This document shows positions 48,600 to 57,123 of a stretch of DNA of 64,000 nucleotides, one piece after another. A program made the position numbers and the translations under genes. Below the pieces are notes generated by a model. The model was not told the origin of the DNA and ran no database searches. It saw only the letters and a program-made list of their open reading frames with translations. Numbering within the stretch: the first letter of the stretch is position 1; each line of letters starts with the position of its first letter. Origin of the DNA: Ruegeria sp. 6PALISEP08 (GTDB lineage: Bacteria > Pseudomonadota > Alphaproteobacteria > Rhodobacterales > Rhodobacteraceae); contig NZ_LGXZ01000015.1 of assembly GCF_001238295.1 (NCBI RefSeq), positions 1 through 64,000 of the forward strand, read 5' to 3'.

Positions 48600-49358
48600 C
48601 TATGAAATACGGAAGTTTTCGCCCAAATAAACCCGACGCACGTTCTCGTTTTCGACAACCTCATCGGGTGTGCCGGACATCAGAACCTGACCGTCATGCA
48701 GGATATATGCGCGATCCACAATTTCCAGCGTTTCCCGGACGTTGTGATCCGTGATCAGCACACCGATTCCTCGTTTTTTGAGGTCGGCCACCAGATGCCG
48801 GATGTCCCCGACACTGATCGGGTCGACGCCTGCAAAGGGTTCGTCCAGCAACAGGTATTTCGGATCTGCAGCCAAACAGCGCGCGATCTCGACACGGCGG
48901 CGTTCACCGCCCGAAAGCGCCAAGGCCGGGGCACGGCGCAAATGCTCGATGGAGAAATCCGACAAGAGTTCTTCCAACCGCTCTTTGCGCCTATGGGCGT
49001 GTGCGACCGTGATATCCAGAACAGCGGCGATGTTGTCTTCTACGCTCATACCGCGGAAAATCGACATTTCCTGCGGCAGATACCCAATCCCCATTCGAGC
49101 GCGCCGATACATGGGCAAAGTCGTGACGTTTTGCCCGTCGATTGTCACCTTACCCGCCTCGGGGAACACAAGGCCGGCCACGGAATAGAAAGTTGTGGTT
49201 TTACCTGACCCGTTCGGCCCCAACAGTGCCACGACCTCGGACCGGTCCAATGTCATCGACACGTCGCGAATGACCGTTTTCTTCCGGTAGGATTTACGCA
49301 GCTTCTCGATGCAAAGACCTGAACTGCCTTCGGCCAAAGTCAGGCTGGGGCGCGCCAT
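48600..49358 (-). CDS. lptB: LPS export ABC transporter ATP-binding protein
   Basis: A 252-residue ABC ATPase that powers LPS extraction from the inner membrane with LptFG. Walker A is ALLGPNGSGKTTTF near residue 47, the Q-loop lies in GYLPQEMSIFRGMSVEDN, the signature is LALSGGERRRVEIAR near residue 150, and Walker B is YLLLDEPFAGVD. The start is the ATG overlapping the lptA stop (TGATG); the much longer open frame runs through lptA and is not real. Confidence 0.96.
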   Translation of the reverse strand: MARPSLTLAEGSSGLCIEKLRKSYRKKTVIRDVSMTLDRSEVVALLGPNGSGKTTTFYSVAGLVFPEAGKVTIDGQNVTTLPMYRRARMGIGYLPQEMSIFRGMSVEDNIAAVLDITVAHAHRRKERLEELLSDFSIEHLRRAPALALSGGERRRVEIARCLAADPKYLLLDEPFAGVDPISVGDIRHLVADLKKRGIGVLITDHNVRETLEIVDRAYILHDGQVLMSGTPDEVVENENVRRVYLGENFRIS

Positions 49359-49843
49359 CAGTTGTTGCCCTGCTGCAGGATCGTTTTGACACGCCCGGTC
49401 ATCGTCGCAGTGCCCGTCGTCAGGTTGGCGTTCATCTGATCGCCGCTGATGATACTGGGGCCCTGCGTCAGAAGGACATTGCCCTTCATCACGATCACGC
49501 CGGAATCGATTGTGTATTCCGCCCAATCGCCTTCAGCCGCATCCGGCGGGCTGACCAGAACCACGTTTTCGGTCGCTTCCATCCGTTCGATGGCCGAGCG
49601 TTCCTGATTGTAAATCACCAGCACCCGTTCAGCGGTCAGCCGCATTTCGCCCTGCACGACAATGACATTTCCGAGGAATTCGGCAGACCCGTCGTCCTGA
49701 TTGACGTTTAGCGTTTCCGAAGTCACTTCGACTGGAAGGCTGGGATCGGCATTCGCAGAGCCAAAGGCCACCTGCGCCTCCTGAGCCGTCGCGGCACCCG
49801 CGATCAAAGCGAGGCACAAAGGAACAAAACGAAAATCGAACAC
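49358..49843 (-). CDS. lptA: LPS transport periplasmic protein LptA
   Basis: A 161-residue periplasmic protein with a signal peptide (FDFRFVPLCLALIAGAATAQE) and an OstA/LptA beta-jellyroll (SETLNVNQDDGSAEFLGNVIVVQGEMRLTAERVLVIY, about residues 40-80). It bridges inner and outer membranes for LPS. The order lptC-lptA-lptB is canonical, with a three-base gap to lptC and start-stop overlap to lptB. Confidence 0.94.
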   Translation of the reverse strand: MFDFRFVPLCLALIAGAATAQEAQVAFGSANADPSLPVEVTSETLNVNQDDGSAEFLGNVIVVQGEMRLTAERVLVIYNQERSAIERMEATENVVLVSPPDAAEGDWAEYTIDSGVIVMKGNVLLTQGPSIISGDQMNANLTTGTATMTGRVKTILQQGNN

Positions 49844-49846
49844 ACG

Positions 49847-50446
49847 TTATCTTTCTGCTTTTTCAGGCTCGTATACCAGCTTCACACCGTCTGTAAAAAC
49901 AATATGGACTGGACCATCCTTTTTTTCAGTCCCAAACGTCATGCGACCGGCGGAAAAGTCACCGATAGGCCCAGTTCCATTCACCTGCCCCGGAGTGTCG
50001 CCCCGGATTTCGTCCAGAGACGTGTTGAGCAGATCCGTTGTAACCTGAAGCCCGTCAGCAGTGGTGATCACCACGTCGCCGACAAAAGTTGCCGTGCCTT
50101 CGTCAGGACGGATCAAACCGGAGTTTGAATCCAGCGTGATCGTTCCACCGCTCAGCAGACCGAACCGGCCCCGGAATTCGGACGCCGTCGGGGTCGTGTC
50201 CTCGCTGCCCTGGGCGGCTTGAATAGCCTCGATATGCACATTTTCACCCTTGCGGGTCGTCCCCTGATAATTGGGCTGCGTAACCACCTGCTGCGCCAAC
50301 CGTTCATCAATGTCTTTTTCCGCAAATGGCACGGACACGTTTGTTTCGATACTGCGGGACAGCAGGAAAACAGTGGACAGCATCACGATGGCCGCAAGCG
50401 GCAACAGCACCTTCAGGAACTGCACCATGCGGGAATACCTGTCCAC
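49847..50446 (-). CDS. lptC: LPS export protein LptC
   Basis: A 199-residue bitopic protein. One membrane helix (MVQFLKVLLPLAAIVMLSTVFLLS) near the N-terminus anchors a periplasmic jellyroll with DERLAQQVVTQPNYQGTTRKGENVHIEAIQA. The GTG at 50446 is chosen because GAGGAGAG lies just upstream; it gives MDRYSRMVQFL. The longer frame overlaps kdsD. It hands LPS from LptFG to LptA. Confidence 0.9.
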   Translation of the reverse strand: MDRYSRMVQFLKVLLPLAAIVMLSTVFLLSRSIETNVSVPFAEKDIDERLAQQVVTQPNYQGTTRKGENVHIEAIQAAQGSEDTTPTASEFRGRFGLLSGGTITLDSNSGLIRPDEGTATFVGDVVITTADGLQVTTDLLNTSLDEIRGDTPGQVNGTGPIGDFSAGRMTFGTEKKDGPVHIVFTDGVKLVYEPEKAER

Positions 50447-50456
50447 GTCGCTCTCC

Positions 50457-51425
50457 TCAACCCAAACCGACGCGCAGGCAATCGTGAATGTGCAGCAAGC
50501 CCAGCGCTCGCCCGGTGCCTTCGGGCTCGACCACGAACAATGATGTGATCTTGCGGTCATTCATGATGGCGACGGCCTCTTGAGCCAATGCGCCGGGGGC
50601 AATGGTTGTCGGGTTCGAGGTCATCACCTGTGCGGCTGACTTGCCCATAAGACCGTCCAGATGCCGCCTCAGGTCGCCGTCAGTGATGATCCCGGCCAAC
50701 GCGCCCGAGGCGTCGGTAACACCGGCCACACCGAAGCCTTTCTGGCTGATGACAATCAGCGTATCCCCCATGGGCGTATCGGCTGCCACCAGAGGTAATG
50801 CCGCGCCGGAATGCATGAGGTCCTGCACTGTACTCAACAGCGCACCCAGTTTGCCACCGGGATGGAAGGCGCGGAAGTCCTCGGGGCGGAAGTCGCGATA
50901 TTTCATCAGCGCAATCGCCAGCGCATCGCCCATCGCCAGAGTCAACGTGGTCGAGATCGACGGTACCATGCCAAAGCCACATGCCTCACCCATCGACGGG
51001 ATCAGCAGATGCACATCCGCCTGTTTCATCAGCGTGCTCTCGGGCTTGCTGGACAGGCCAATCAGCGGGATGCCAAAGCGGCGTGTAAAGGCCAACAGGT
51101 TGGCCAGTTCCGGTGCCTCGCCCGAGTTTGAGATCGCCAAGACCACGTCGCCCTTGGACACCATACCCAAGTCGCCATGGCTGGCTTCGGCCGGGTGTAC
51201 GAAATACGCAGGCGTCCCAGTACTCGCCAGCGTCGCCGCAATCTTGTGGCCGATATGGCCGGACTTGCCGATCCCGCTGACGATGATGCGACCCGTTGCT
51301 TGCAGGATCAGTTGCACGGCCTCGGCAAAGTGTTCATCCAGGCTATCGGCCAGCACGTCCAGCGCACGGGCTTCGTCTGTGATGACCTGACGGGCGGTTC
51401 TCAGAAAGGCTTCGGTATCGGTCAT
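50457..51425 (-). CDS. kdsD: Arabinose-5-phosphate isomerase (KpsF/GutQ/KdsD family)
   Basis: A 322-residue sugar isomerase that converts ribulose-5-phosphate to arabinose-5-phosphate for Kdo and LPS synthesis. The SIS domain (about 30-200) has GRIIVSGIGKSGHIGHKIAATLASTGTPAYFVHPAEASHGDLGM and ISNSGEAPEL; two CBS domains (about 205-320) follow. The ATG at 51425 overlaps the stop of the RNase D gene (ATGA). The location directly upstream of the lpt genes fits LPS assembly. Confidence 0.95.
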   Translation of the reverse strand: MTDTEAFLRTARQVITDEARALDVLADSLDEHFAEAVQLILQATGRIIVSGIGKSGHIGHKIAATLASTGTPAYFVHPAEASHGDLGMVSKGDVVLAISNSGEAPELANLLAFTRRFGIPLIGLSSKPESTLMKQADVHLLIPSMGEACGFGMVPSISTTLTLAMGDALAIALMKYRDFRPEDFRAFHPGGKLGALLSTVQDLMHSGAALPLVAADTPMGDTLIVISQKGFGVAGVTDASGALAGIITDGDLRRHLDGLMGKSAAQVMTSNPTTIAPGALAQEAVAIMNDRKITSLFVVEPEGTGRALGLLHIHDCLRVGLG

Positions 51426-52036
51426 GAGTGCGCAAAGATATCCGTTTCGGGCCAACCGGCGAGGTCCAGCTTCGCACGCATCGGCAGGAAGTCAAAACAA
51501 GCCTGTGCCATCTCGGTCCGATCCTCGCGGGCCAGCCGCTTGTTCAGTTCGTCCCGCAGGCGGTGCAGGTACAGAACGTCCGAGGCCGCATAGTCCAGCT
51601 GAGCCTCCGTCAGGGCTTCAGCACCCCAATCGCTCATCTGCTGCTGTTTCGAGATATCGACGCCAATCAGTTCCTGACACAGGTTTTTCAAGCCATGACG
51701 ATCGGTGTAGGTGCGCACCAACCGGCTGGTGATTTTGGTGCAATAGACTGGCGCAGCCAGCGCACCGAACGTGTGGTACATCGCGGCGATGTCAAAACGT
51801 CCAAAATGGAACAACTTAAGTACGTCAGGGTTTTCCAGCATGGCACACAGGTTCGGTGCCTCGGTCTGACCCTTTTCCACCTGAACGATGTGGCTGTCGC
51901 CGTCGCCGCCCGACATCTGGATCAAGCACAGACGGTCGCGATGTGGGTTCAGCCCCATGGTTTCACAGTCAATGGCCACGACGGGGCCCAGATTCAGCCC
52001 GTCCGGCAGGTCGTTTTTGTACAAATGGTTCGCCAC
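51422..52036 (-). CDS. rnd: Ribonuclease D (single-domain 3'-5' exonuclease)
   Basis: A 204-residue DEDD exonuclease. The metal-binding residues appear in VVAIDCETMGLNPHRD, LFHFGRFDIAAMYHTFG and LDYAASDVLYLHRLRDEL. Typical RNase D has C-terminal HRDC domains; this short form lacks them, as in many alphaproteobacteria. It opens the kdsD-lpt operon and is divergent from the metal-sensor gene. Confidence 0.92.
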   Translation of the reverse strand: MANHLYKNDLPDGLNLGPVVAIDCETMGLNPHRDRLCLIQMSGGDGDSHIVQVEKGQTEAPNLCAMLENPDVLKLFHFGRFDIAAMYHTFGALAAPVYCTKITSRLVRTYTDRHGLKNLCQELIGVDISKQQQMSDWGAEALTEAQLDYAASDVLYLHRLRDELNKRLAREDRTEMAQACFDFLPMRAKLDLAGWPETDIFAHS

Positions 52037-52140
52037 GCGACTATTCCTTTGTGCGATATCGCCCCCGAGATAGGCGGTTTAGTCCCTAAACTCAACGCCG
52101 TCCGAAAGTCGCGGGCAAATCAGCGCCGGGCACTTGATCA

Positions 52141-52159
52141 TATCCCCATGGGGGGGATA
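52141..52159. promoter_or_regulatory. candidate CsoR/RcnR-type operator
   Basis: TATCCCCATGGGGGGGATA is a seven-plus-seven inverted repeat with AT ends and a G-tract, the form of site bound by CsoR/RcnR-family repressors. It lies ten bases before the start of the metal-sensor gene, consistent with autorepression. Confidence 0.6.
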
Positions 52160-52169
52160 AGGATAGGCT

Positions 52170-52427
52170 ATGTCAAATCAACTCCACGAGTCACATCCAC
52201 AGATCACGGCCCGGCTGAAACGAGCCCATGGGCATCTGGCCAAGGTCATTGCCATGCTGGAGGGACAGGCCCCCTGTTCGGACATCGCCCAGCAGCTGTT
52301 TGCTGTTGAAAAAGCCGTCACGAATGCCAAACGCGCTCTGATTCACGATCACATCGACCATTGCCTGTCCGCCGACGGTGATGGCAGCGGAATTGAAGAT
52401 TTCAAAGCGATTACAAAGTATCTCTGA
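52170..52427 (+). CDS. CsoR/RcnR-family metal-sensing repressor
   Basis: An 85-residue four-helix-bundle repressor (DUF156). ITARLKRAHGHLAKVIAMLEGQAPCSDIAQQLFAVEKAV is the DNA-binding/first-metal part. Cys36, His61 and Cys65 are spaced 25 and 4 residues apart, like the metal ligands of CsoR (copper) and InrS (nickel); His6 or His9 may supply the fourth ligand. The MFS gene starts three bases downstream and has a histidine-rich tail, favouring nickel or cobalt over copper. A G-tract palindrome lies upstream. Confidence 0.87.
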   Translation: MSNQLHESHPQITARLKRAHGHLAKVIAMLEGQAPCSDIAQQLFAVEKAVTNAKRALIHDHIDHCLSADGDGSGIEDFKAITKYL

Positions 52428-52430
52428 GCC

Positions 52431-53750
52431 ATGCTGAGCATTCTGAAAAACCGAACCTACCGCCACCTGTTCGCCGCCCAGATCGTCGCCCTGACCGGAA
52501 CCGGGCTGGCCACGGTTGCGCTGGGGCTGCTTGCCTTTGATCTGGCCGGGGATGCTGCGGGTCTGGTTCTGGGCACGGCACTGACGATCAAGATGGTGGC
52601 TTACGTCACCGTTGCCCCGCTCGCTGCCGCTTTTGCCGAGCGGCTGGACCGCCGAAAAATGCTGATCGTGCTGGACCTGATCCGCGCTGTGGTGGCCCTG
52701 TGCCTGCCTTTCGTGACCGAAGTCTGGCAGGTTTACGTGCTGATCTTCGTGCTGCAATCGGCCTCGGCCGGGTTCACACCCGCGTTTCAGGCAACAATCC
52801 CAGATGTATTACCTGATGAGGGCGAATACACGCGCGCTTTGTCCCTTTCACGTCTGGCTTACGACATGGAAAGCCTGTTAAGCCCGATGTTCGCCGCCGC
52901 ATTGTTGCTGCTGGTCAGCTTCAACAACCTGTTTTTGGGTACGGCACTGGGATTCGTTGCTTCCGCACTTTTGGTGGTTTCGGTCGTACTACCTTCACCC
53001 AAACCAAGCAAACCCCGTGGCATATATGACCGCACCACCCGTGGTATCCGCATCTATCTGAAAACACCCCGGCTGCGCGGGTTGCTTGCGCTCAACTGGA
53101 GTGCGGCCGCGCTGAGCGCAATGGTGATCGTCAACACAGTGGTTATCGTGCGCGCGAATCTGGGCCTGTCGGAAAGCGCCGTGGCCATTGCCTTGGCCGG
53201 GTTCGGAGGTGGATCGATGCTGGCGGCGTTTACCTTACCCCGCCTTCTGGATCGGATCGAAGACCGTCGGGTTATGGTCGTAGGGGCCGTTTTTGCCACC
53301 GGTTCCATGGCCTTGGCCGCAATACTGACCACAACCGTTCCTCTGTCGCTGGGCCTTCTGACCGTGTTTTGGGCGTTTACCGGTTTCGGGTACTCTACCA
53401 CGCTCACACCCTCGGGGCGTCTTTTGACCCGATCAGCCCATCCCGAAGACCGCCCTGCCGTTTTCGCCGCACAGTTTACCCTTTCGCATGGGTGCTGGCT
53501 GGTGCTTTACCCACTTGCAGGGTGGCTGATGACGGTGTTTGGATCGACTGTCGCGCTCAGCAGCATGGCGACATTGTCCGTGGTGGGTGTGATTGGCGCG
53601 ATCAGCTTGTGGCCACGTGTCGATCAGGACCCCGTCGTCCACGAACATCCCGATCTGCCACCCAATCACCCGCATCTGGCCGGATCGGGCATCCACGCTC
53701 ATCCGATCATCATCGACGATCTGCACCCGCGCATCCCGAGTGAGCCTTGA
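52431..53750 (+). CDS. MFS transporter with histidine-rich tail, probable metal efflux
   Basis: A 439-residue, 12-helix major facilitator. It starts MLSILKNRTYRHLFAAQIVALTGTGLATVALGLLAFDL and has the loop AERLDRRKMLIVLDLIRA between helices 2 and 3. The last 40 residues contain seven histidines (HEH, NHPH, HAH, LHP), a tail like those of the nickel exporters NreB/NrsD. It is cotranscribed with the CsoR/RcnR-type repressor, so a Ni(II) or Co(II) efflux pump is the best reading; a drug or siderophore substrate is less likely. Confidence 0.85.
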   Translation: MLSILKNRTYRHLFAAQIVALTGTGLATVALGLLAFDLAGDAAGLVLGTALTIKMVAYVTVAPLAAAFAERLDRRKMLIVLDLIRAVVALCLPFVTEVWQVYVLIFVLQSASAGFTPAFQATIPDVLPDEGEYTRALSLSRLAYDMESLLSPMFAAALLLLVSFNNLFLGTALGFVASALLVVSVVLPSPKPSKPRGIYDRTTRGIRIYLKTPRLRGLLALNWSAAALSAMVIVNTVVIVRANLGLSESAVAIALAGFGGGSMLAAFTLPRLLDRIEDRRVMVVGAVFATGSMALAAILTTTVPLSLGLLTVFWAFTGFGYSTTLTPSGRLLTRSAHPEDRPAVFAAQFTLSHGCWLVLYPLAGWLMTVFGSTVALSSMATLSVVGVIGAISLWPRVDQDPVVHEHPDLPPNHPHLAGSGIHAHPIIIDDLHPRIPSEP

Positions 53751-53802
53751 GCAAGGGCTTCAATCTGATCTAAACCCGGACTTGCCACAAACCGGAGCCC
53801 CA

Positions 53803-54231
53803 ATGGACCAGCTTGACCGTCGCATCATCGCCGCCCTGCAAGCCAACGCGCGCGCCTCGACCACTCAGATCGCAGCCGCGCTGGGTGTGGCCCGCACAAC
53901 GGTACATGAACGGATCAACCGAATGGAGCAGCGCGGCGTCATCACGGGTTACACCGTGCGCCTTGGGTCAACGGAAGATACACCCAAAGTGCAGGTGATC
54001 GTCATGCTCGAAGTGCAGCAGAAAGAAACGACCCGGATCATCAAGCGGCTTGAGGCCTACCCCGAGGTCAAACTGTGCCTGTCTATCAACGGTGAATTCG
54101 ATCTGATGCTTTCGGCCGAAGCACCCCGGCTGGAAGATCTGGATGTTCTGGTCGACGAACTGGCCAAGATCCCAGGTGTTTTGCGTACAAATACCAGTAT
54201 TGTTTTCGGGCGCAAAATCGACCGAAACTGA
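53803..54231 (+). CDS. Lrp/AsnC family transcriptional regulator
   Basis: A 142-residue regulator with an N-terminal helix-turn-helix (MDQLDRRIIAALQANARASTTQIAAALGVARTTVHERINRMEQRGVI) and a C-terminal RAM ligand domain. The ATG at 53803 follows CGGAGCCCC; the longer frame runs through the MFS gene. It is near the flagellar-locus remnant and has no clear target in the window. Confidence 0.9.
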   Translation: MDQLDRRIIAALQANARASTTQIAAALGVARTTVHERINRMEQRGVITGYTVRLGSTEDTPKVQVIVMLEVQQKETTRIIKRLEAYPEVKLCLSINGEFDLMLSAEAPRLEDLDVLVDELAKIPGVLRTNTSIVFGRKIDRN

Positions 54232-54334
54232 AGCGGCGTTAACGGTCTGTAAACCGATCAATGGCTAGCTTAGCCGGGACAGTTCAGAATCCCGGACCGG
54301 CAGAATGCCAAATTAAAAGATCCCGCTCGTTCTC

Positions 54335-55003
54335 GTGTTCCTGCTTGTGACGTTGGCCCAGGCAGTGTTTGCCGCGCCCAATGCCCGCATAGGACATCTG
54401 TGCGATCAGGCTGCGCGACGTGCAGCTTTGTCCCAAGGAGTACCCCTGGACGTTCTGCGCGCCATCTCGCGCGTTGAAACGGGCCGCACACTAAAGGGTC
54501 AATTTCTGCCCTGGCCCTGGACCATCAATGTCGAAGGTCAGGGATACTGGTTCAAGTCCGAAGATGCGGCCAAGGGCTACGTGTTCAAAATCTTCAAAGC
54601 GGGGACGCGCAACTTTGATGTGGGCTGCTTTCAGATCAACTATCGATGGCATGGCAAGGCATTCCGCTCGATCGACGCGATGTTCGATCCGGATGAAAAC
54701 GCAACCTACGCCGCCCAATTCCTGAAAGACCTGCATGCCGAGCTTGGCTCGTGGCCTGCCGCCGCCGGGGCTTATCATTCCCGCACCACGTCCTTGGCCG
54801 AAGCTTACAAAGGGCGGTTTCAAACGGTACTGGCACAGCTTGAAGACTCGGCCCAGCCCCGGCTTGCGGCCATGCCCCGCGATCCCTTCACCGGGGCCGC
54901 AACCCCTTTGATCCCAATACAGACGAACTCGCCCCACACCGGCGCATTGGGGTCTTTGGTACCAACCGCGGGCGCTGCAACCGCGTTCATCGCCTTCAAT
55001 TAG
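54335..55003 (+). CDS. Lytic transglycosylase (SLT domain), flagellar-locus type
   Basis: A 222-residue exported muramidase-like protein. It begins with a signal peptide (MFLLVTLAQAVFAAP) from a GTG start. The SLT domain shows VPLDVLRAISRVETGR with the catalytic glutamate, VGCFQINYRWHG and FDPDENATYAAQFLKDLHAELGSWPAAAGAYHSRT. Such enzymes clear peptidoglycan for the flagellar rod and are common in Rhodobacterales flagellar clusters. It is immediately upstream of the flhA fragment (nine-base gap), so it likely lost its partners when that locus was deleted. The upstream promoter region is 54232-54334. Confidence 0.87.
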   Translation: MFLLVTLAQAVFAAPNARIGHLCDQAARRAALSQGVPLDVLRAISRVETGRTLKGQFLPWPWTINVEGQGYWFKSEDAAKGYVFKIFKAGTRNFDVGCFQINYRWHGKAFRSIDAMFDPDENATYAAQFLKDLHAELGSWPAAAGAYHSRTTSLAEAYKGRFQTVLAQLEDSAQPRLAAMPRDPFTGAATPLIPIQTNSPHTGALGSLVPTAGAATAFIAFN

Positions 55004-55012
55004 GAGCGTTAG

Positions 55013-55843
55013 GTGCCCCAGATCGACATCCGGTCCCTGTTTTCGCCAACTGTCCTGCTGGCTCTGGCGCTGATGACAGTCATCGTCATGATGATCCTGC
55101 CCATGCCCGCCTGGGTGTTGGACGTGGGTCTGGCCACCTCCTTTGCTCTGGCCATCTTGATTTTCACACTAACCCTGTTCATCGAACGCCCACTGGATTT
55201 CTCGTCCTTCCCGACGATCCTGCTGGCATCTCTTATGTTGCGGCTGTCGCTGAACGTGTCTTCGACAAAACTGATCATCGGACAAGGGCATACCGGCCCA
55301 AACGCAGCAGGCGATGTCATTGAAGGGTTCGCCAATTTCGTCATGGGCGGCAGTATTTTTCTGGGCCTTGTGGTGTTTGGTGTTCTGTTGATTGTGAACT
55401 TCATGGTCATCACCAAAGGCGCGGCCCGGATGGCTGAGGTCGGCGCGCGTTTCGCGCTGGACGGGATGCCGGGCAAACAGCTTGCCATCGACAGCGACAT
55501 GTCCGCCGGGGCCATCGACCACCAGCAAGCCAAGGAACGACGTGAACGGCGAAGACTTTCGACCGAAAAACGTGGCCGCGGTTTTGGTCACTGCCAGCCT
55601 CCCGCCTTTTGCAAGAGTGGGCGGTCAGATCGATGTGACGGTTTCGGCCATCGGCGATTCCAGCAGCCTGTTGGGGGGAACGCTGATCATGACCCCTCTG
55701 AACGCAGCCGACGGTCAAATCTATGCAGTTGCGCAAGGCACAATCCTGGCAGGTGGCGTTTCTGCCGAGGGCGCAGCCGCTTCGGTGGTGAGAGGCGTGC
55801 CGACGTCGGGCGTCATCCCCTCTGGTGCACGAGTCGAGCGTGA
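55013..55843 (+). pseudogene. flhA: 5' fragment of flhA, joined to flgI
   Basis: Codons 1-180 are clearly FlhA, the export-gate membrane protein of the flagellar type III apparatus. They cover the first helices (LLALALMTVIVMMILPMP, LATSFALAILIFTLTLFI), LMLRLSLNVSSTKLIIGQGHTGPNAAGDVIEGFANFVMGGS and AEVGARFALDGMPGKQLAIDSDMSAGAID to KERRERR at about 55552. FlhA is normally about 690 residues. After that the frame runs into flgI sequence out of frame and ends at 55843 in unrelated residues, so no functional FlhA can be made. GTG start, with TAGGAGCG upstream. Confidence 0.9.
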
Positions 55844-56420
55844 AATTGACTTTGACCTGTCGACCCTGACCCAGATGCGTCTCGCACTGAGAGAACCCGA
55901 TTTCACCACAGCTGCACGGATCGAAACCGCAATCAACACCGAGTTCAACAGGGCAGTGGCCATCATGCGGGATTCGGGAACGGTTGAGCTTAACGTCGCC
56001 GCAACACAGGCGGTTTCAACGGCCCATGCCATCGGGCGCATTGAAAACATACTGGTCGAACCTGAATCAAAAGCGCGTGTGGTCGTCGATCAGCGGTCCG
56101 GCACGATTGTCATGGGGCAAGAGGTTCGAATTTCGCGTGTGGCAGTCTCTCAGGGCAATCTGACTTTGACAGTGCAAGAGGCACCGATTGCCGTGCAACC
56201 CAACCCGTTTGCCAGGGGTGAAACAGTAGTTGTGCCCCGCACCATCGCTGGAATCGAAGAGGAAGAAGGCACCGGTCTTGCCGAAATCCCCGAGGCCACG
56301 ACGCTGTCCGAAGTGGTTGCAGGTTTGAATGCGCTGGGCGTGTCGCCTCAGGACATGATCGACATTTTGAAAACCATAAAGGCAGCGGGCGCGTTGCACG
56401 CAGAGTTCATAGTCAGGTGA
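55539..56420 (+). pseudogene. flgI: 3' fragment of flgI, joined to flhA
   Basis: About 293 codons of the flagellar P-ring protein FlgI, in the +1 frame relative to the flhA fragment. DFRPKNVAAVLVTASLPPFARVGGQIDVTVSAIGDSSSLLGGTLIMTPL, YAVAQG, KARVVVDQRSGTIVMGQEVRISRVAVSQGNLT and the C-terminal GLNALGVSPQDMIDILKTIKAAGALHAEFIV are diagnostic. The first 70-80 residues, including the signal peptide, are missing, so it cannot be exported or assembled. The join falls near 55541-55552, where either gene could own the bases. Confidence 0.9.
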
Positions 56421-56439
56421 CAAGCAGTTCAAGCTATAA

Positions 56440-56460
56440 GGGCGTGCTGATTGCACGCCC
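56440..56460. terminator. hairpin between flgI remnant and DUF1523 gene
   Basis: GGGCGTGC and GCACGCCC form a perfect eight-pair stem with a five-base loop between the converging flgI remnant and the DUF1523 gene. T-runs are short, so termination may be moderate. Confidence 0.6.
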
Positions 56461-56468
56461 CCTGCACT

Positions 56469-57113
56469 TTATTTCGACTTCCAGCTGTCCAGCCAGCGCC
56501 GAAACCTGTTGCGGCGTTCTTCAATTGCGTCGCCCGCCGCATACAATCCGTCTTCCACGTTTTCGATCATCGGATCGATCCGAGCTTGTCGGAACCTGCG
56601 CCAACGCACCCATATCGCCCAGACCACCGCTGCGAATATCGTCAGGAAGATGATGTTGAACCAAGGGATAACTCGCGCATCCGGCCCATCCACATGTTTG
56701 ATGAAGATGGCGTTTGGAAAAATCGACAGAAACTCGTTGCGCCAGCCGTAATGGGTGACGACCACCCATTTCGGATTCTCCTTGGTCGACTTGGCATCAT
56801 TGGCTTCGGTATACAGGTTCGCTGTATCGAATTTGAAATAGGGCGGCCAGCCCCAGCCGGTATCCTCGTTTCGATAAACGATAGGCTTACCGTTGTCACG
56901 AACGGCCTGAATGAACTGCACGTCCCGGTTGGCCAGGCTTGCGGATTGGTCCTGAGACTCGGACCAGAAAATCCGAGTCCAGTCGTTCAGGTCCTGCCGT
57001 TCTTCATACGTGTTGACGATGCGGACAATGTCATGCTGCGGCAATGAGTATTGCAGGACCGCTGCAATCGTGCCCCAGAAAATGATAATGAACGCCCATT
57101 TCACATAGGCCAT
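56469..57113 (-). CDS. DUF1523 family membrane protein
   Basis: A 214-residue protein with two membrane helices: VKWAFIIIFWGTIAAVLQYSL near the N-terminus and IPWFNIIFLTIFAAVVWAIWV near residue 150. Between them lies a periplasmic or lumenal domain with IVYRNEDTGWGWPPYFKFDTANL and VVVTHYGWRNEFLSIFPNAI. This arrangement matches the DUF1523 family (my recollection), of unknown function. It is the last gene of the eight-gene AAA+ operon, eleven bases after the small membrane gene. Confidence 0.8.
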   Translation of the reverse strand: MAYVKWAFIIIFWGTIAAVLQYSLPQHDIVRIVNTYEERQDLNDWTRIFWSESQDQSASLANRDVQFIQAVRDNGKPIVYRNEDTGWGWPPYFKFDTANLYTEANDAKSTKENPKWVVVTHYGWRNEFLSIFPNAIFIKHVDGPDARVIPWFNIIFLTIFAAVVWAIWVRWRRFRQARIDPMIENVEDGLYAAGDAIEERRNRFRRWLDSWKSK

Positions 57114-57123
57114 GCCTTAATCC

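Noticed and set aside
49359..49526. N-terminal extension of lptB to 308 residues
   Set aside because: It lies within lptA in another frame; the TGATG overlap and family length support the start at 49358.
55482..55538. flgI starting with its own ATG at 55482
   Set aside because: This ATG and the following residues come from flhA sequence in another frame; FlgI similarity begins only after about 55541.
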